NCBI RefSeq assembly: GCF_010731295.1 | Contig: NZ_AP022579.1 | Coordinates: 2,170,001 to 2,234,000 of the forward strand | Length of the DNA stretch: 64,000 bases | From: Mycolicibacterium boenickei | GTDB taxonomy: Bacteria > Actinomycetota > Actinomycetes > Mycobacteriales > Mycobacteriaceae | Direction: 5' to 3' | Shown here: positions 45,237 through 53,273 of the stretch, one piece after another | How the letters are laid out: every line of letters begins with the position of its first letter | How positions within the stretch are numbered: position 1 is the stretch's first letter | Position numbers and translations under genes: made by a program | The notes under the pieces: model-generated | The model's database searches: none | Told to the model about the DNA's origin: nothing | Seen by the model: the letters and a program-made list of their open reading frames with translations, nothing else

Positions 45237-46108
45237 AGCCGCCTCATCCTGGGCATGTCGGCATAGCCGGCCGTGGGCGTCGTCGGGACCCCTGTCGCGC
45301 CGGAAAGGCGCGGTTGGTTACTCGGCCCCGCCCCCTGCGCAACAGGCGGAGCAACTCCCGCTCCTTCGATACCGAGCTCGACACCCTCGTGCGCCAAGTC
45401 GGCCTGTTCTTTGGCCAGTGCTCTCCGCTCCTCGTTCCAGGCAATCTTCACACCTTCAGGTGCGCTGTCCGGCGGCCTCGTCGCTCGGAGTTTCGCGACC
45501 TTCTGATTCCACTCGTTCAGCTTCACGAACCACTCCGCAACTTTCTCGTCGTGAGTGCGGTTGTCGTCTGGCGTGACCGGAGGCGGATTTTCCTTCCATC
45601 CCGCCGCCTTCTTGCTTTCGCCCGCGATCGCGTCGTACTGCTCTCGGATGTCGTCGATTCGGCGTCCGATGACGCCCATCTCTTCGGTGGACCGTTGCAC
45701 GGTGTCGCTGACTTGGCTGAGACCCTTCCGGGCCAGGATCATTCGCATTCTGTCTCCGGACTGCCCACCGGGGATCGAGGCGTCGGCTGCTGCGACCCAC
45801 CTCTGCAGGTCGTCGAGGTTACGCCGGCCTGCCGAGACCACCGAGGCGGAATTTGTGACCTCGGCAGCCATGCGCTGGTCGAGATCCGCGAGCTTGCCGT
45901 AGACGGCGGCATGTTCGGCGTTCTTTGCCGCGTAGGCCTGCGAGGCCGTGCCCTGCCAGCGGTCGTCGGGCGCTGCCGACTCGATCGTGGATTGCATCTC
46001 CCGGAGCCGTGCGCTGCCGTCGGACGCCTCACCCGTCGTCGGGGCACCCTCACCGAACGTGGTGCGTGCCTGCGACCACGTTGTGTAGAAGGCGTCGAGT
46101 GCCCCCAC
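45233..46108 (-). CDS. EspA/EspE-family type VII secretion substrate-like protein
   Basis: 291 residues. The WxG-like helical hairpin is seen in RWQGTASQAYAAKNAEHAAVY then DLDQRMAAEVTNSASVV and RRNLDDLQRWV, typical of EspA/EspE domain proteins exported by ESX-1-like systems. A long charged helix follows and a Pro/Gly/Ala-rich C-terminal tail. No cleavable signal. Start GTG 46108. No ESX core genes in the window, so the apparatus would be elsewhere. First gene of a three-gene operon with GTGA junctions. Confidence 0.75.
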   Translation of the reverse strand: MGALDAFYTTWSQARTTFGEGAPTTGEASDGSARLREMQSTIESAAPDDRWQGTASQAYAAKNAEHAAVYGKLADLDQRMAAEVTNSASVVSAGRRNLDDLQRWVAAADASIPGGQSGDRMRMILARKGLSQVSDTVQRSTEEMGVIGRRIDDIREQYDAIAGESKKAAGWKENPPPVTPDDNRTHDEKVAEWFVKLNEWNQKVAKLRATRPPDSAPEGVKIAWNEERRALAKEQADLAHEGVELGIEGAGVAPPVAQGAGPSNQPRLSGATGVPTTPTAGYADMPRMRRL

Positions 46109-46215
46109 GGCTCACCCCCGGCTGGATCGAGGTCTCAAGTCTATGACGCGGCAAACTCCACGTAGGGCGCCAATTCTTCGCAAGGGCCGATGGTGGGCCT
46201 GCCGGTTCCGCGATC

Positions 46216-46221
46216 TACAGT
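46216..46221 (+). promoter_or_regulatory. -10 element of a probable leaderless transcript (M15 peptidase gene)
   Basis: TACAGT fits TANNNT, six bases before the GTG at 46228. Confidence 0.5.
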
Positions 46222-46227
46222 CGCGGG

Positions 46228-46935
46228 GTGGGCATCGCAACCGTCCGCGCATGTGCCCTGGTGGTGGGCCTGTTCACCGGGTGCACGGCCGCGTGTGCCG
46301 GTGGTGCACCGGAATCGGGGCGGGCACCGGAAACCATCTCCGCCTCACCGCAGAATCCGCAACCGAGCGCAGAGCCCGAGCAACCCGCGCGGGTTGAGCC
46401 CGTGGATGCGGCGGCGCTGGGGGCCGGCTGGCGGCCGGGATGCCCGGTGCCTCCCGCCCAGCTCCGCCGAATCACCCTGTCGTACATCGGTTTCGACGGG
46501 CGTTCGCACCGCGGTGAGTTGGTGGTACACAGTGACGTGGTCGGCGAGGTCATCGAGATCTTCGCGGACCTGTACTCGGCGCGATTCCCGGTCGAGAAGA
46601 TGCGGACTGTCGACCACTATCCCGGCGCGGCCGATGAGCTGTCGATGCGGGACAACAACACCTCGGCGTTCAACTGCCGGCCGTTGCCCAGCGGATCGTG
46701 GTCATTGCACGCCTACGGGCGTGCGGTCGACATCAACCCGCTGGTCAATCCGTACATCTCGGCTTCCGGTGACTTGCAGCCGGCCACCGCGCGCGCGTAT
46801 CTGGACCGGACCCGCACCGACCAGGGGATGGTCCGCGACGGTGATGTGGTGGTGCGGGCCTTCGCCCGCCACGGCTGGCGATGGGGCGGGCACTGGCACG
46901 ACCCGATCGACTACCAACATTTCGAACGGCGCTGA
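46228..46935 (+). CDS. Secreted M15-family peptidoglycan peptidase
   Basis: 235 residues. Signal with Cys (VVGLFTGCTAACAGG), a Pro/Glu-rich linker (to about residue 60), then an M15 peptidase domain: SLHAYGRAVDINPL (zinc His and Asp) and GHWHDPIDYQHF (second His and catalytic Asp). Likely a D,D-carboxypeptidase or L-Ala-D-Glu-type endopeptidase acting on the wall. May be a lipoprotein (TGC or TAAC). GTG start fits a leaderless promoter. Confidence 0.86.
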   Translation: MGIATVRACALVVGLFTGCTAACAGGAPESGRAPETISASPQNPQPSAEPEQPARVEPVDAAALGAGWRPGCPVPPAQLRRITLSYIGFDGRSHRGELVVHSDVVGEVIEIFADLYSARFPVEKMRTVDHYPGAADELSMRDNNTSAFNCRPLPSGSWSLHAYGRAVDINPLVNPYISASGDLQPATARAYLDRTRTDQGMVRDGDVVVRAFARHGWRWGGHWHDPIDYQHFERR

Positions 46936-46947
46936 GGTTCCGACGGC

Positions 46948-47577
46948 CTAAACCCCGGCTGACGGCCTCTCGGATGCCACATGCCCGCTCGCCACCGCCG
47001 AGCCCACCCAGCGCAGCAGGTAGTTGCGCAGCGCTTCGCCGGTGCGCGGCGGACGGCCCGGGTCGATGACGAACGACTGGATGATGCGCAGGACAAACTC
47101 GGCGAGCTCATCGAGTTCGGTGTCGGTGTAACCGGCCTCAGCCCAGTCGACGTCCATCTTGTGCAGCATGGCGCGGGCAAAGTCGACCGCGACATCCGAG
47201 GTCACCGACTCGGTGTGGGCGTTCGCCCGGCCGGGAGCCACGAGCAAACCGATGTGCTTGTCCTGGGGCAGCCACGCCAGCGAGGTCGCGATGGACTCGG
47301 TGACGGCCTCCACCGGATCGGTCATGCCCTTGATGTGGGCGGCCAACCGGTCCAGGAAGTCGCTGGCCGCATGCACCGCAGCCGCCACCAGCAGGGCATC
47401 GGTGCTGGGGAAATAGCGGTACACGGTCTGGCGGGTGACACCGAGGGTGCGGGCCACGTCGGCGATCGAGAAGTCCGCACCCCGCTCGTCGATGGCCTTC
47501 CCGGCCGCGGCCAGGATGCGGGCAATCGCCTCGTCATCGGTGGCCGGGGCCGAGCCGGACCACCCGTGCGTTCGCAT
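46948..47577 (-). CDS. TetR-family regulator linked to the CYP125-like gene
   Basis: 209 residues. HTH region: FSIADVARTLGVTRQTVYRYF. Located 38 bp downstream of the P450 on the same strand, so probably co-transcribed and able to regulate its own operon through the palindrome upstream of the P450. The window lies outside any M. tuberculosis equivalent at this point. Confidence 0.86.
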   Translation of the reverse strand: MRTHGWSGSAPATDDEAIARILAAAGKAIDERGADFSIADVARTLGVTRQTVYRYFPSTDALLVAAAVHAASDFLDRLAAHIKGMTDPVEAVTESIATSLAWLPQDKHIGLLVAPGRANAHTESVTSDVAVDFARAMLHKMDVDWAEAGYTDTELDELAEFVLRIIQSFVIDPGRPPRTGEALRNYLLRWVGSAVASGHVASERPSAGV

Positions 47578-47615
47578 GGGCGAATCCTAGAACAACGGGC
47601 CGGTCAGGCCGCCGG

Positions 47616-48851
47616 TCAGCCGTGGTACGAGACCGGCAGGTCCTTGACGCCGTTGATCCACCCGGACCGGAGACGTTGCGGCTCACCCAGTTTGGCGATG
47701 TCCGGGATCTGATCGGCGATCTCGTTGAACATCAGCTTGATCTCCATTCGCGCCAGGTTGGCGCCGATGCAGTAATGCGCGCCGTTGCCGCCGAACGCCA
47801 GGTGCGGGTTGGGGTTGCGCAGGATGTTGAACGTGAAGGGCGACTCGAAGACTTCCTCGTCGTAGTTGGCCGAGCTGTAGAACAGGCCGGCGCGCTGCCC
47901 GGCCTTCACGGTGACGTCACCCACCTGGGTGTCGACCAGGGCGGTGCGCTGGAAGCAGTGCACCGGGGTGGCCCAGCGGATGATCTCGTCGACCGCGGTC
48001 TCGGGGCGTTCGCGCTTGAAAAGCTCCCACTGGTCCGGGTTTTCGAGGAAAGCGTTCATGCCGTGCGTCATGGCGTTGCGGGTGGTCTCGTTACCGGCCA
48101 CGGCGAGCAGGATCACAAAGAATGCGAACTCCACCTCGCCGAGCGAGTCACCATCGACATCGGCCTGCACCAGGCGCGTCACGATGTCGTCGGCCGGGCA
48201 CTTCCGGCGCTGTTCGGCCATGTTGTACGCGTAGCCCATGAGCTCCGCGTTGGCCATCGTCGGATCGGCGTCGAAGTCCGGGTCGTCGGTGTTCATGATC
48301 GCGTTGGTCCAGTGGAAGAGCTTCTCGCGGTCTTCCTCGGGCACACCGATCAAATCGGCGATGGCGAGCAGGGGAAGGCTCATCGCGACGTCGTCGACGA
48401 AATTGCCGCTGTCCTTCTTGGCCGCCGCGGCCACGATCTCCCGGGCCGCGACGGCGAGCTTCTCTTCCAGGGCGGCCACCGAACGCGGGGTGAACAGTCG
48501 CGACACCAGCTTGCGCAGCCGGGTGTGCTCGGGCGCGTCGTGGTTGATCAGCAGCGCCTTGGTGAGGTCGAGTTGTTCCGAGGTGACCCCTTCGGGGAGC
48601 CGCATGACGGCCCCCTTGGCGTTGGTCGACCACACTGTGCCGCCGTCGCGGGAGATGGTCTTGATGTCTTCGTGACGGGTGATCACCCAGTAACCGCCGT
48701 CGTTGAAGATCGACTCGTCCTGCGCGTTCCACCACACCGGCGCGGTCTGGCGCAGCTGGGCGAACTCGTCGACGGGAATCCCGCGGAGCAGGACGTCGGG
48801 ATCGGTGAAGTCGTACCCCGCGCCGAATGGGCAGGCGCTCATGGTGGTCAA
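47616..48851 (-). CDS. CYP125-like steroid-type cytochrome P450
   Basis: 411 residues. I-helix VILLAVAGNETTRNAMTHG, K-helix DEIIRWATPV, heme loop FGGNGAHYCIGANLARME. Blocks such as GYDFTDPD, FNILRNPNPHLAFGG and RLRSGWINGVKDL closely follow CYP125 (steroid C26/C27 oxidase), so a sterol side-chain oxidising role is likely; CYP142/CYP124 are less similar. Start TTG 48851 has GGAG upstream at long spacing; ATG 48842 (MSACPFGAG) is the alternative. Not present at this place in M. tuberculosis. Confidence 0.85.
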   Translation of the reverse strand: MTTMSACPFGAGYDFTDPDVLLRGIPVDEFAQLRQTAPVWWNAQDESIFNDGGYWVITRHEDIKTISRDGGTVWSTNAKGAVMRLPEGVTSEQLDLTKALLINHDAPEHTRLRKLVSRLFTPRSVAALEEKLAVAAREIVAAAAKKDSGNFVDDVAMSLPLLAIADLIGVPEEDREKLFHWTNAIMNTDDPDFDADPTMANAELMGYAYNMAEQRRKCPADDIVTRLVQADVDGDSLGEVEFAFFVILLAVAGNETTRNAMTHGMNAFLENPDQWELFKRERPETAVDEIIRWATPVHCFQRTALVDTQVGDVTVKAGQRAGLFYSSANYDEEVFESPFTFNILRNPNPHLAFGGNGAHYCIGANLARMEIKLMFNEIADQIPDIAKLGEPQRLRSGWINGVKDLPVSYHG

Positions 48852-48898
48852 GCCGGATCATCTCCTCGTGTGACGGCGAGCACATTCCTGCTGTCGAC

Positions 48899-48923
48899 CA
48901 TACACTGCGGCGTCAAGTGTATG
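48899..48923. promoter_or_regulatory. Operator-like palindrome between the CYP125-like gene and purD
   Basis: CATACACT-N9-AGTGTATG, perfect eight-base arms, 48 bases before the P450 start and 29 before purD. A good candidate site for the TetR protein encoded at 46948-47577. Confidence 0.55.
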
Positions 48924-48939
48924 CCCGCAGGTTTCCCGC

Positions 48940-48945
48940 TACGCT
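48940..48945 (+). promoter_or_regulatory. -10 element of a probable leaderless transcript (purD)
   Basis: TACGCT fits TANNNT, six bases before the GTG at 48952; no ribosome-binding site visible. Confidence 0.55.
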
Positions 48946-48951
48946 ACGACC

Positions 48952-50220
48952 GTGCGCGTCCTCGTTATCGGATCCGGTGCCCGTGAACACGCCCTGCTGC
49001 TGGCCCTGCGCCGCGATCCGCAGGTGGAGGAGTTGGCGGTGGCGCCGGGCAATGCCGGCACCCAGACCATCGCCGATCAGTACGACGTCGACATCACCTC
49101 CGGCGAGGCCGTGGTGAAGTTGGCCAAGCGCCTGGAAAGCGACCTGGTGGTGATCGGTCCTGAGGTTCCGCTGGTGCTCGGCGTGGCCGACGCCGTCCGG
49201 GCTGCCGGCATCGCCTGCTTCGGCGCCGGCAAGGACGCCGCGCGCATCGAGGGCTCGAAGGCCTTCGCCAAGGACGTCATGGCCAAGGCCGGGGTGCGCA
49301 CCGCGAGCAGCGAGATCGTCGACAACCCGGCCCACCTCGACGCCGCGCTGGATCGCTTCGGGCCACCCGCAGGCCAGGCCGCCTGGGTGGTCAAGGACGA
49401 CGGCCTGGCCGCGGGCAAGGGAGTGGTGGTCAGCGCGGATCGCGATGCCGCCCGGGCACACGCCGCCAGCCTGCTCGACTCGGGGCACCCGGTGCTGCTG
49501 GAGTCGTTCCTCGACGGCCCCGAGGTGTCACTGTTCTGCGTGGTCGACGGCGCCACCGTGGTGCCGCTGCTGCCCGCGCAGGACTTCAAGCGGGTCGGCG
49601 ACGGGGACACCGGTCCGAACACCGGTGGCATGGGTGCCTACGCGCCGTTGCCCTGGCTGCCGGACTCGGTGAAGAACCAGATTGTCGACGAGGTCGTCAA
49701 ACCCGTTGCCGCGGAACTGGTTGCGCGCGGTAGCTCGTTCTCGGGTCTGCTCTACGCCGGTTTGGCGATCACCTCGAACGGTCCGTCGGTGGTGGAGTTC
49801 AACTGCCGCTTCGGCGATCCGGAAACGCAATCGGTTCTGGCGCTGCTCGATTCGCCGCTGGGGCAGCTGTTGAACGCCGCGGCCACCGGCGAGCTCGCCT
49901 CGTTCGGCGACCTGCAGTGGCGTGACGGCTACGCCGTGACCGTCGTGGTGGCCGCGGAGAACTACCCCGGCCGTCCGCGGGTCGGCGACGTCATCCACGG
50001 ATCGGAAGCCGACGGAGTGCTGCACGCCGGCACCGCGCGCCGCGAGGACGGCGAGGTGGTGTCCTCGGGCGGCCGGGTGCTCTCGGTGGTCGGCACCGGA
50101 GCGGACCTGCCCGCCGCGCGCGAAGCGGCCTACACGCTCGCCAAGTCGATCCGGTTGCCGGGCAGCCACTTCCGCAGCGACATCGGGCTGGCCGCCGCCG
50201 AGGGGCGCATCAGTATCTAG
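48952..50220 (+). CDS. purD: Phosphoribosylamine-glycine ligase PurD
   Basis: 422 residues, as in Rv0772. ATP-grasp GARS enzyme: joins phosphoribosylamine and glycine in step 2 of purine synthesis. N-terminal [34 protein letters not shown], the P-loop-like ATP-grasp segment [33 protein letters not shown] and [15 protein letters not shown] start. Confidence 0.96.
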   Translation: MRVLVIGSGAREHALLLALRRDPQVEELAVAPGNAGTQTIADQYDVDITSGEAVVKLAKRLESDLVVIGPEVPLVLGVADAVRAAGIACFGAGKDAARIEGSKAFAKDVMAKAGVRTASSEIVDNPAHLDAALDRFGPPAGQAAWVVKDDGLAAGKGVVVSADRDAARAHAASLLDSGHPVLLESFLDGPEVSLFCVVDGATVVPLLPAQDFKRVGDGDTGPNTGGMGAYAPLPWLPDSVKNQIVDEVVKPVAAELVARGSSFSGLLYAGLAITSNGPSVVEFNCRFGDPETQSVLALLDSPLGQLLNAAATGELASFGDLQWRDGYAVTVVVAAENYPGRPRVGDVIHGSEADGVLHAGTARREDGEVVSSGGRVLSVVGTGADLPAAREAAYTLAKSIRLPGSHFRSDIGLAAAEGRISI

Positions 50221-50223
50221 GTC

Positions 50224-51057
50224 CTAGGCGACCAGCAGCGGGGCCATCCAGGCGATCTCCGCAGGCAGCTGAGAACTCCAGAAGCTGCCGTCATGCCCGC
50301 CGGGAGAGAAGCCGCCGGCCGGGGGATTGGGCAACTCGCCGATGAACTGCTTGGTGGCCGAATAGAACGGATCGCTGTTGCCGCAATCGATCCGGATGGG
50401 GATCGATCCCAGCGCGGGCTGGCCCCAGACACTGTTGGCGCTGTAGTCCGCTGCGCTGTCGAAGGCCCCGGGCGCGGCAGCCCCCGATGACGTCCACAGC
50501 GCCGGGCTCACCGCACAGATCGCCGCGGTGCGCGCCGGCCCGAGCCGCGAACCCAGCAGCAGCGCGCCGTAGCCACCCATCGACCAGCCCAGGAACCCCA
50601 CTCGCGAGGTATCCAGGCCCTGATCGCCGAGCATCGGGATGAGTTCGTCGAGCACCATCGCGCCCGAGTCCTCCCCGGATGCGCGTTTGTGCCAATAGCT
50701 TCCACCGCCGTCGACGGCGACCACAGCGAACGGCGGCAGGCCGGCCGCGACCGCCTCGGCCAGGCCCTGTTCGACTCCGCCGGCCATCACACCGGCGGCA
50801 TCCTGCCCTTTGCCGTGCAGCGCGATCACCGGGCGGAGTTTGCCGGTTTGTCCCGGCGGGCGCGCGATCGCCCAGTTGGTGTTCGTCCCGCCGCGCGCGG
50901 CCGACACGAACGACCCACTGGTGAACGTCGGCGCGGCCACGGGGCTGGCGGGTGAGACGGGCGCGGAGGCGAGGGCTACAGCACCGGCGGCGCCGGCAGC
51001 CGCACCGACGCCGAGGCGCAGGACTGCGCGACGGGTCAAGTTGGGCATGCGGGCCAT
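50224..51057 (-). CDS. Tat-exported esterase, alpha/beta hydrolase (Rv0774c-like)
   Basis: 277 residues from ATG 51057 (274 from ATG 51048). Twin-arginine signal LTRRAVLRLGVGAAAG. Nucleophile Ser in GWSMGGYGA; possible Asp in DCGNSDPF and His in GGHDGSFW. Similar in layout to the mycolyltransferase/esterase D superfamily and to Rv0774c. Likely acts in the periplasm on lipid esters. The convergent purD gene ends three bases away. Confidence 0.87.
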   Translation of the reverse strand: MARMPNLTRRAVLRLGVGAAAGAAGAVALASAPVSPASPVAAPTFTSGSFVSAARGGTNTNWAIARPPGQTGKLRPVIALHGKGQDAAGVMAGGVEQGLAEAVAAGLPPFAVVAVDGGGSYWHKRASGEDSGAMVLDELIPMLGDQGLDTSRVGFLGWSMGGYGALLLGSRLGPARTAAICAVSPALWTSSGAAAPGAFDSAADYSANSVWGQPALGSIPIRIDCGNSDPFYSATKQFIGELPNPPAGGFSPGGHDGSFWSSQLPAEIAWMAPLLVA

Positions 51058-51184
51058 CTTGCCATCGCCCCACAATGGCATCGGCCAGTGGCATTCTCGG
51101 GCGGATCGCCGGCGGCGCGGAAAAACCTGAGTAGAGCCTGATGATTGACCGAAAGCCCGATGTGGACGGGACCCGGCTGGCAGC

Positions 51185-51823
51185 ATGTGGAAGGTGACGG
51201 CAGCGGTCACTCCTAAAGGGGAGCGTCGGCGGTACGCCCTCGTCAGGGCGGCCGCTGAATTGCTCTGTGAAGGCGGATTCGACGCCGTCCGGCACCGTGC
51301 CGTGGCGCGTCGTGCCGGCCTCCCGCTGGCCTCCACGACGTACTACTTCTCCTCACTCGACGACCTCATCGCGAAGGCTGTCGAGTACATCGGAACCCAG
51401 GAAGCCGAGCAACTCAGCGCCGGAGTGGCCGCCCTGTCGCGGCGGCGGCGCGGTGCCGAATCGACCGCGGACGTCCTCGTCGATCTGTTGCTCGGGGAAT
51501 CCCCGGAGCGGCGTGGAATCGAGGAACTGATCTCGCGCTACGAGCGCTACATCGCCTGCGCCCGGCAACCCGGACTGCGCGACATCCAACGGCGCATCCT
51601 GCAGCAGCGCACCGACGCCGTGGTCGAGGTGGTGGAACGCTCGGGCCGTTCGGTGCGCGCCGAACTGGTCACCGCCCTCGTATGCGCCGTCGACGGCGCG
51701 GTTGTGGCATCGTTGGTCGACGAAGGGGAGGGGCCCAGGGCCAGTGCCCGCGCCACGCTGATCGACGTCATCGACGTGCTGGCGCCCGTGGACGAACGGG
51801 CGGGTACGCGGCTGACAGGCTGA
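51185..51823 (+). CDS. TetR-family regulator (Rv0775-like)
   Basis: 212 residues. HTH: AVARRAGLPLASTTYYFSSLDD. The N-terminus starts MWKVTAAVTPKGERRRYALVRA; GTG at 51194 is a second candidate. Divergent from the esterase (127 bp between) and 10 bp upstream of the APC transporter, so it may control either. Matches Rv0775 by place. Confidence 0.85.
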   Translation: MWKVTAAVTPKGERRRYALVRAAAELLCEGGFDAVRHRAVARRAGLPLASTTYYFSSLDDLIAKAVEYIGTQEAEQLSAGVAALSRRRRGAESTADVLVDLLLGESPERRGIEELISRYERYIACARQPGLRDIQRRILQQRTDAVVEVVERSGRSVRAELVTALVCAVDGAVVASLVDEGEGPRASARATLIDVIDVLAPVDERAGTRLTG

Positions 51824-51833
51824 AGGAGGGGGA

Positions 51834-53273
51834 ATGTCGCAACCCGCAACCGCGGAGGAGCCACAGCTCAAGCGGGTGATGGGACCCGGACTGTTATTGC
51901 TGTTCGTCGTCGGCGACATCCTCGGCACCGGTGTCTACGCGCTGACCGGGCAGGTCGCCAAGGAGGTCGGCGGTGCCGCGTGGCTCCCGTTCCTCGCGGC
52001 GTTCCTGATCGCCACCATCACCGCGTTCAGCTATCTCGAGCTGGTCACCAAGTATCCGCAGGCAGCCGGTGCAGCGCTGTACGCGCACAAGGCTTTTGGC
52101 GTCCAGTTCGTCACCTTCCTGGTGGCGTTCATCGTGATGTGCTCCGGAATCACCTCGGCCTCAACGGCTTCGCGGTTCTTCGCGGCGAGCTTCTTCAAAG
52201 GTCTCGAGGTCAACTTCGACTACACCCCCGGCTGGGAGAAGATCGGCATCATCGGACTCGCATTGTTCTTCATGGCGTTGATCGCCGTGGTGAACCTGCG
52301 CGGAGTCAGTGAAAGCGTCAAGCTCAACGTATTTCTCACCTTCGTCGAGATCACCGGTCTGCTGCTGGTGATCCTGGTCGGGCTGTGGGCATTCACCGGC
52401 GGCAGCGCCGAAGTGGACTTCAGCCGGGTCGTCGCCTTCGAGACACCCGAGGGCAAGAATGCGTTCCTTGCCGTCACGGCCGCCACCTCCCTGGCGTTCT
52501 TCGCGATGGTCGGCTTCGAGGACTCGGTCAACATGGCCGAGGAGACAAAGGATCCCGTGCGGATCTTCCCCAGGGTGCTGCTGTCCGGCCTGGGTATCGC
52601 GGGCCTGGTCTATGTGCTGGTCTCGGTCATCGCGGTCGCGCTGGTCCCGGTCGGGACACTGGCCGCCAGCAAGTCCCCGTTGGTCGAGGTGGTCCACGCA
52701 GGCGCGCCCGGCCTGCCGATCGACAACATCCTGCCGTTCATCTCGATGTTCGCGGTGTCCAACACCGCGCTGATCAACATGCTGATGGCCAGCCGCCTGA
52801 TCTACGGCATGTCACGCCAGCACGTGCTGCCCCCGGTGCTGGGTGTCGTGCACCCGCGGCGGCACACCCCTTGGGTGGCAATCATGTTCACCACCCTGCT
52901 GGCGTTCTGCCTGATCTTCTACGTGTCGACGTTCGCTTCCGAGGACGCCATCGCGGTACTGGGCGGCACCACCTCGCTGCTGCTGCTCGCGGTGTTCGCG
53001 ATGGTCAACGTCGCGGTCCTGGTGCTGCGCCGCGACGTGCGAAAAGAGGGCGGGCACTTCAAGACTCCGACCGCGCTGCCCGTCATCGGCTTCATCGCCT
53101 CGCTCTACCTGGTGCTGCCGACCTCGGGGCGGCCGTCCGAGCAGTACATCCTGGCGCTGGCGCTGGTGGCCACCGGCATCGTCCTGTTCGGCATCACCAT
53201 GCTGATCAACCGGCAACTCGGCATCCGCGGCGCGGGCATCACCGACCCGACCCATCTGGGCGACGCCCCCTAG
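51834..53273 (+). CDS. APC-family amino acid permease
   Basis: 479 residues with about 12 membrane helices. Family hallmark GDILGTGVYALTGQVAKEVG in helix 1 and FFAMVGFEDSVNMAEETKDP in helix 6. Likely imports amino acids or similar cations. GAAGGAGGGG precedes the ATG. Not present at this place in M. tuberculosis. Its last bases overlap the relZ stop by four (convergent). Confidence 0.9.
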   Translation: MSQPATAEEPQLKRVMGPGLLLLFVVGDILGTGVYALTGQVAKEVGGAAWLPFLAAFLIATITAFSYLELVTKYPQAAGAALYAHKAFGVQFVTFLVAFIVMCSGITSASTASRFFAASFFKGLEVNFDYTPGWEKIGIIGLALFFMALIAVVNLRGVSESVKLNVFLTFVEITGLLLVILVGLWAFTGGSAEVDFSRVVAFETPEGKNAFLAVTAATSLAFFAMVGFEDSVNMAEETKDPVRIFPRVLLSGLGIAGLVYVLVSVIAVALVPVGTLAASKSPLVEVVHAGAPGLPIDNILPFISMFAVSNTALINMLMASRLIYGMSRQHVLPPVLGVVHPRRHTPWVAIMFTTLLAFCLIFYVSTFASEDAIAVLGGTTSLLLLAVFAMVNVAVLVLRRDVRKEGGHFKTPTALPVIGFIASLYLVLPTSGRPSEQYILALALVATGIVLFGITMLINRQLGIRGAGITDPTHLGDAP

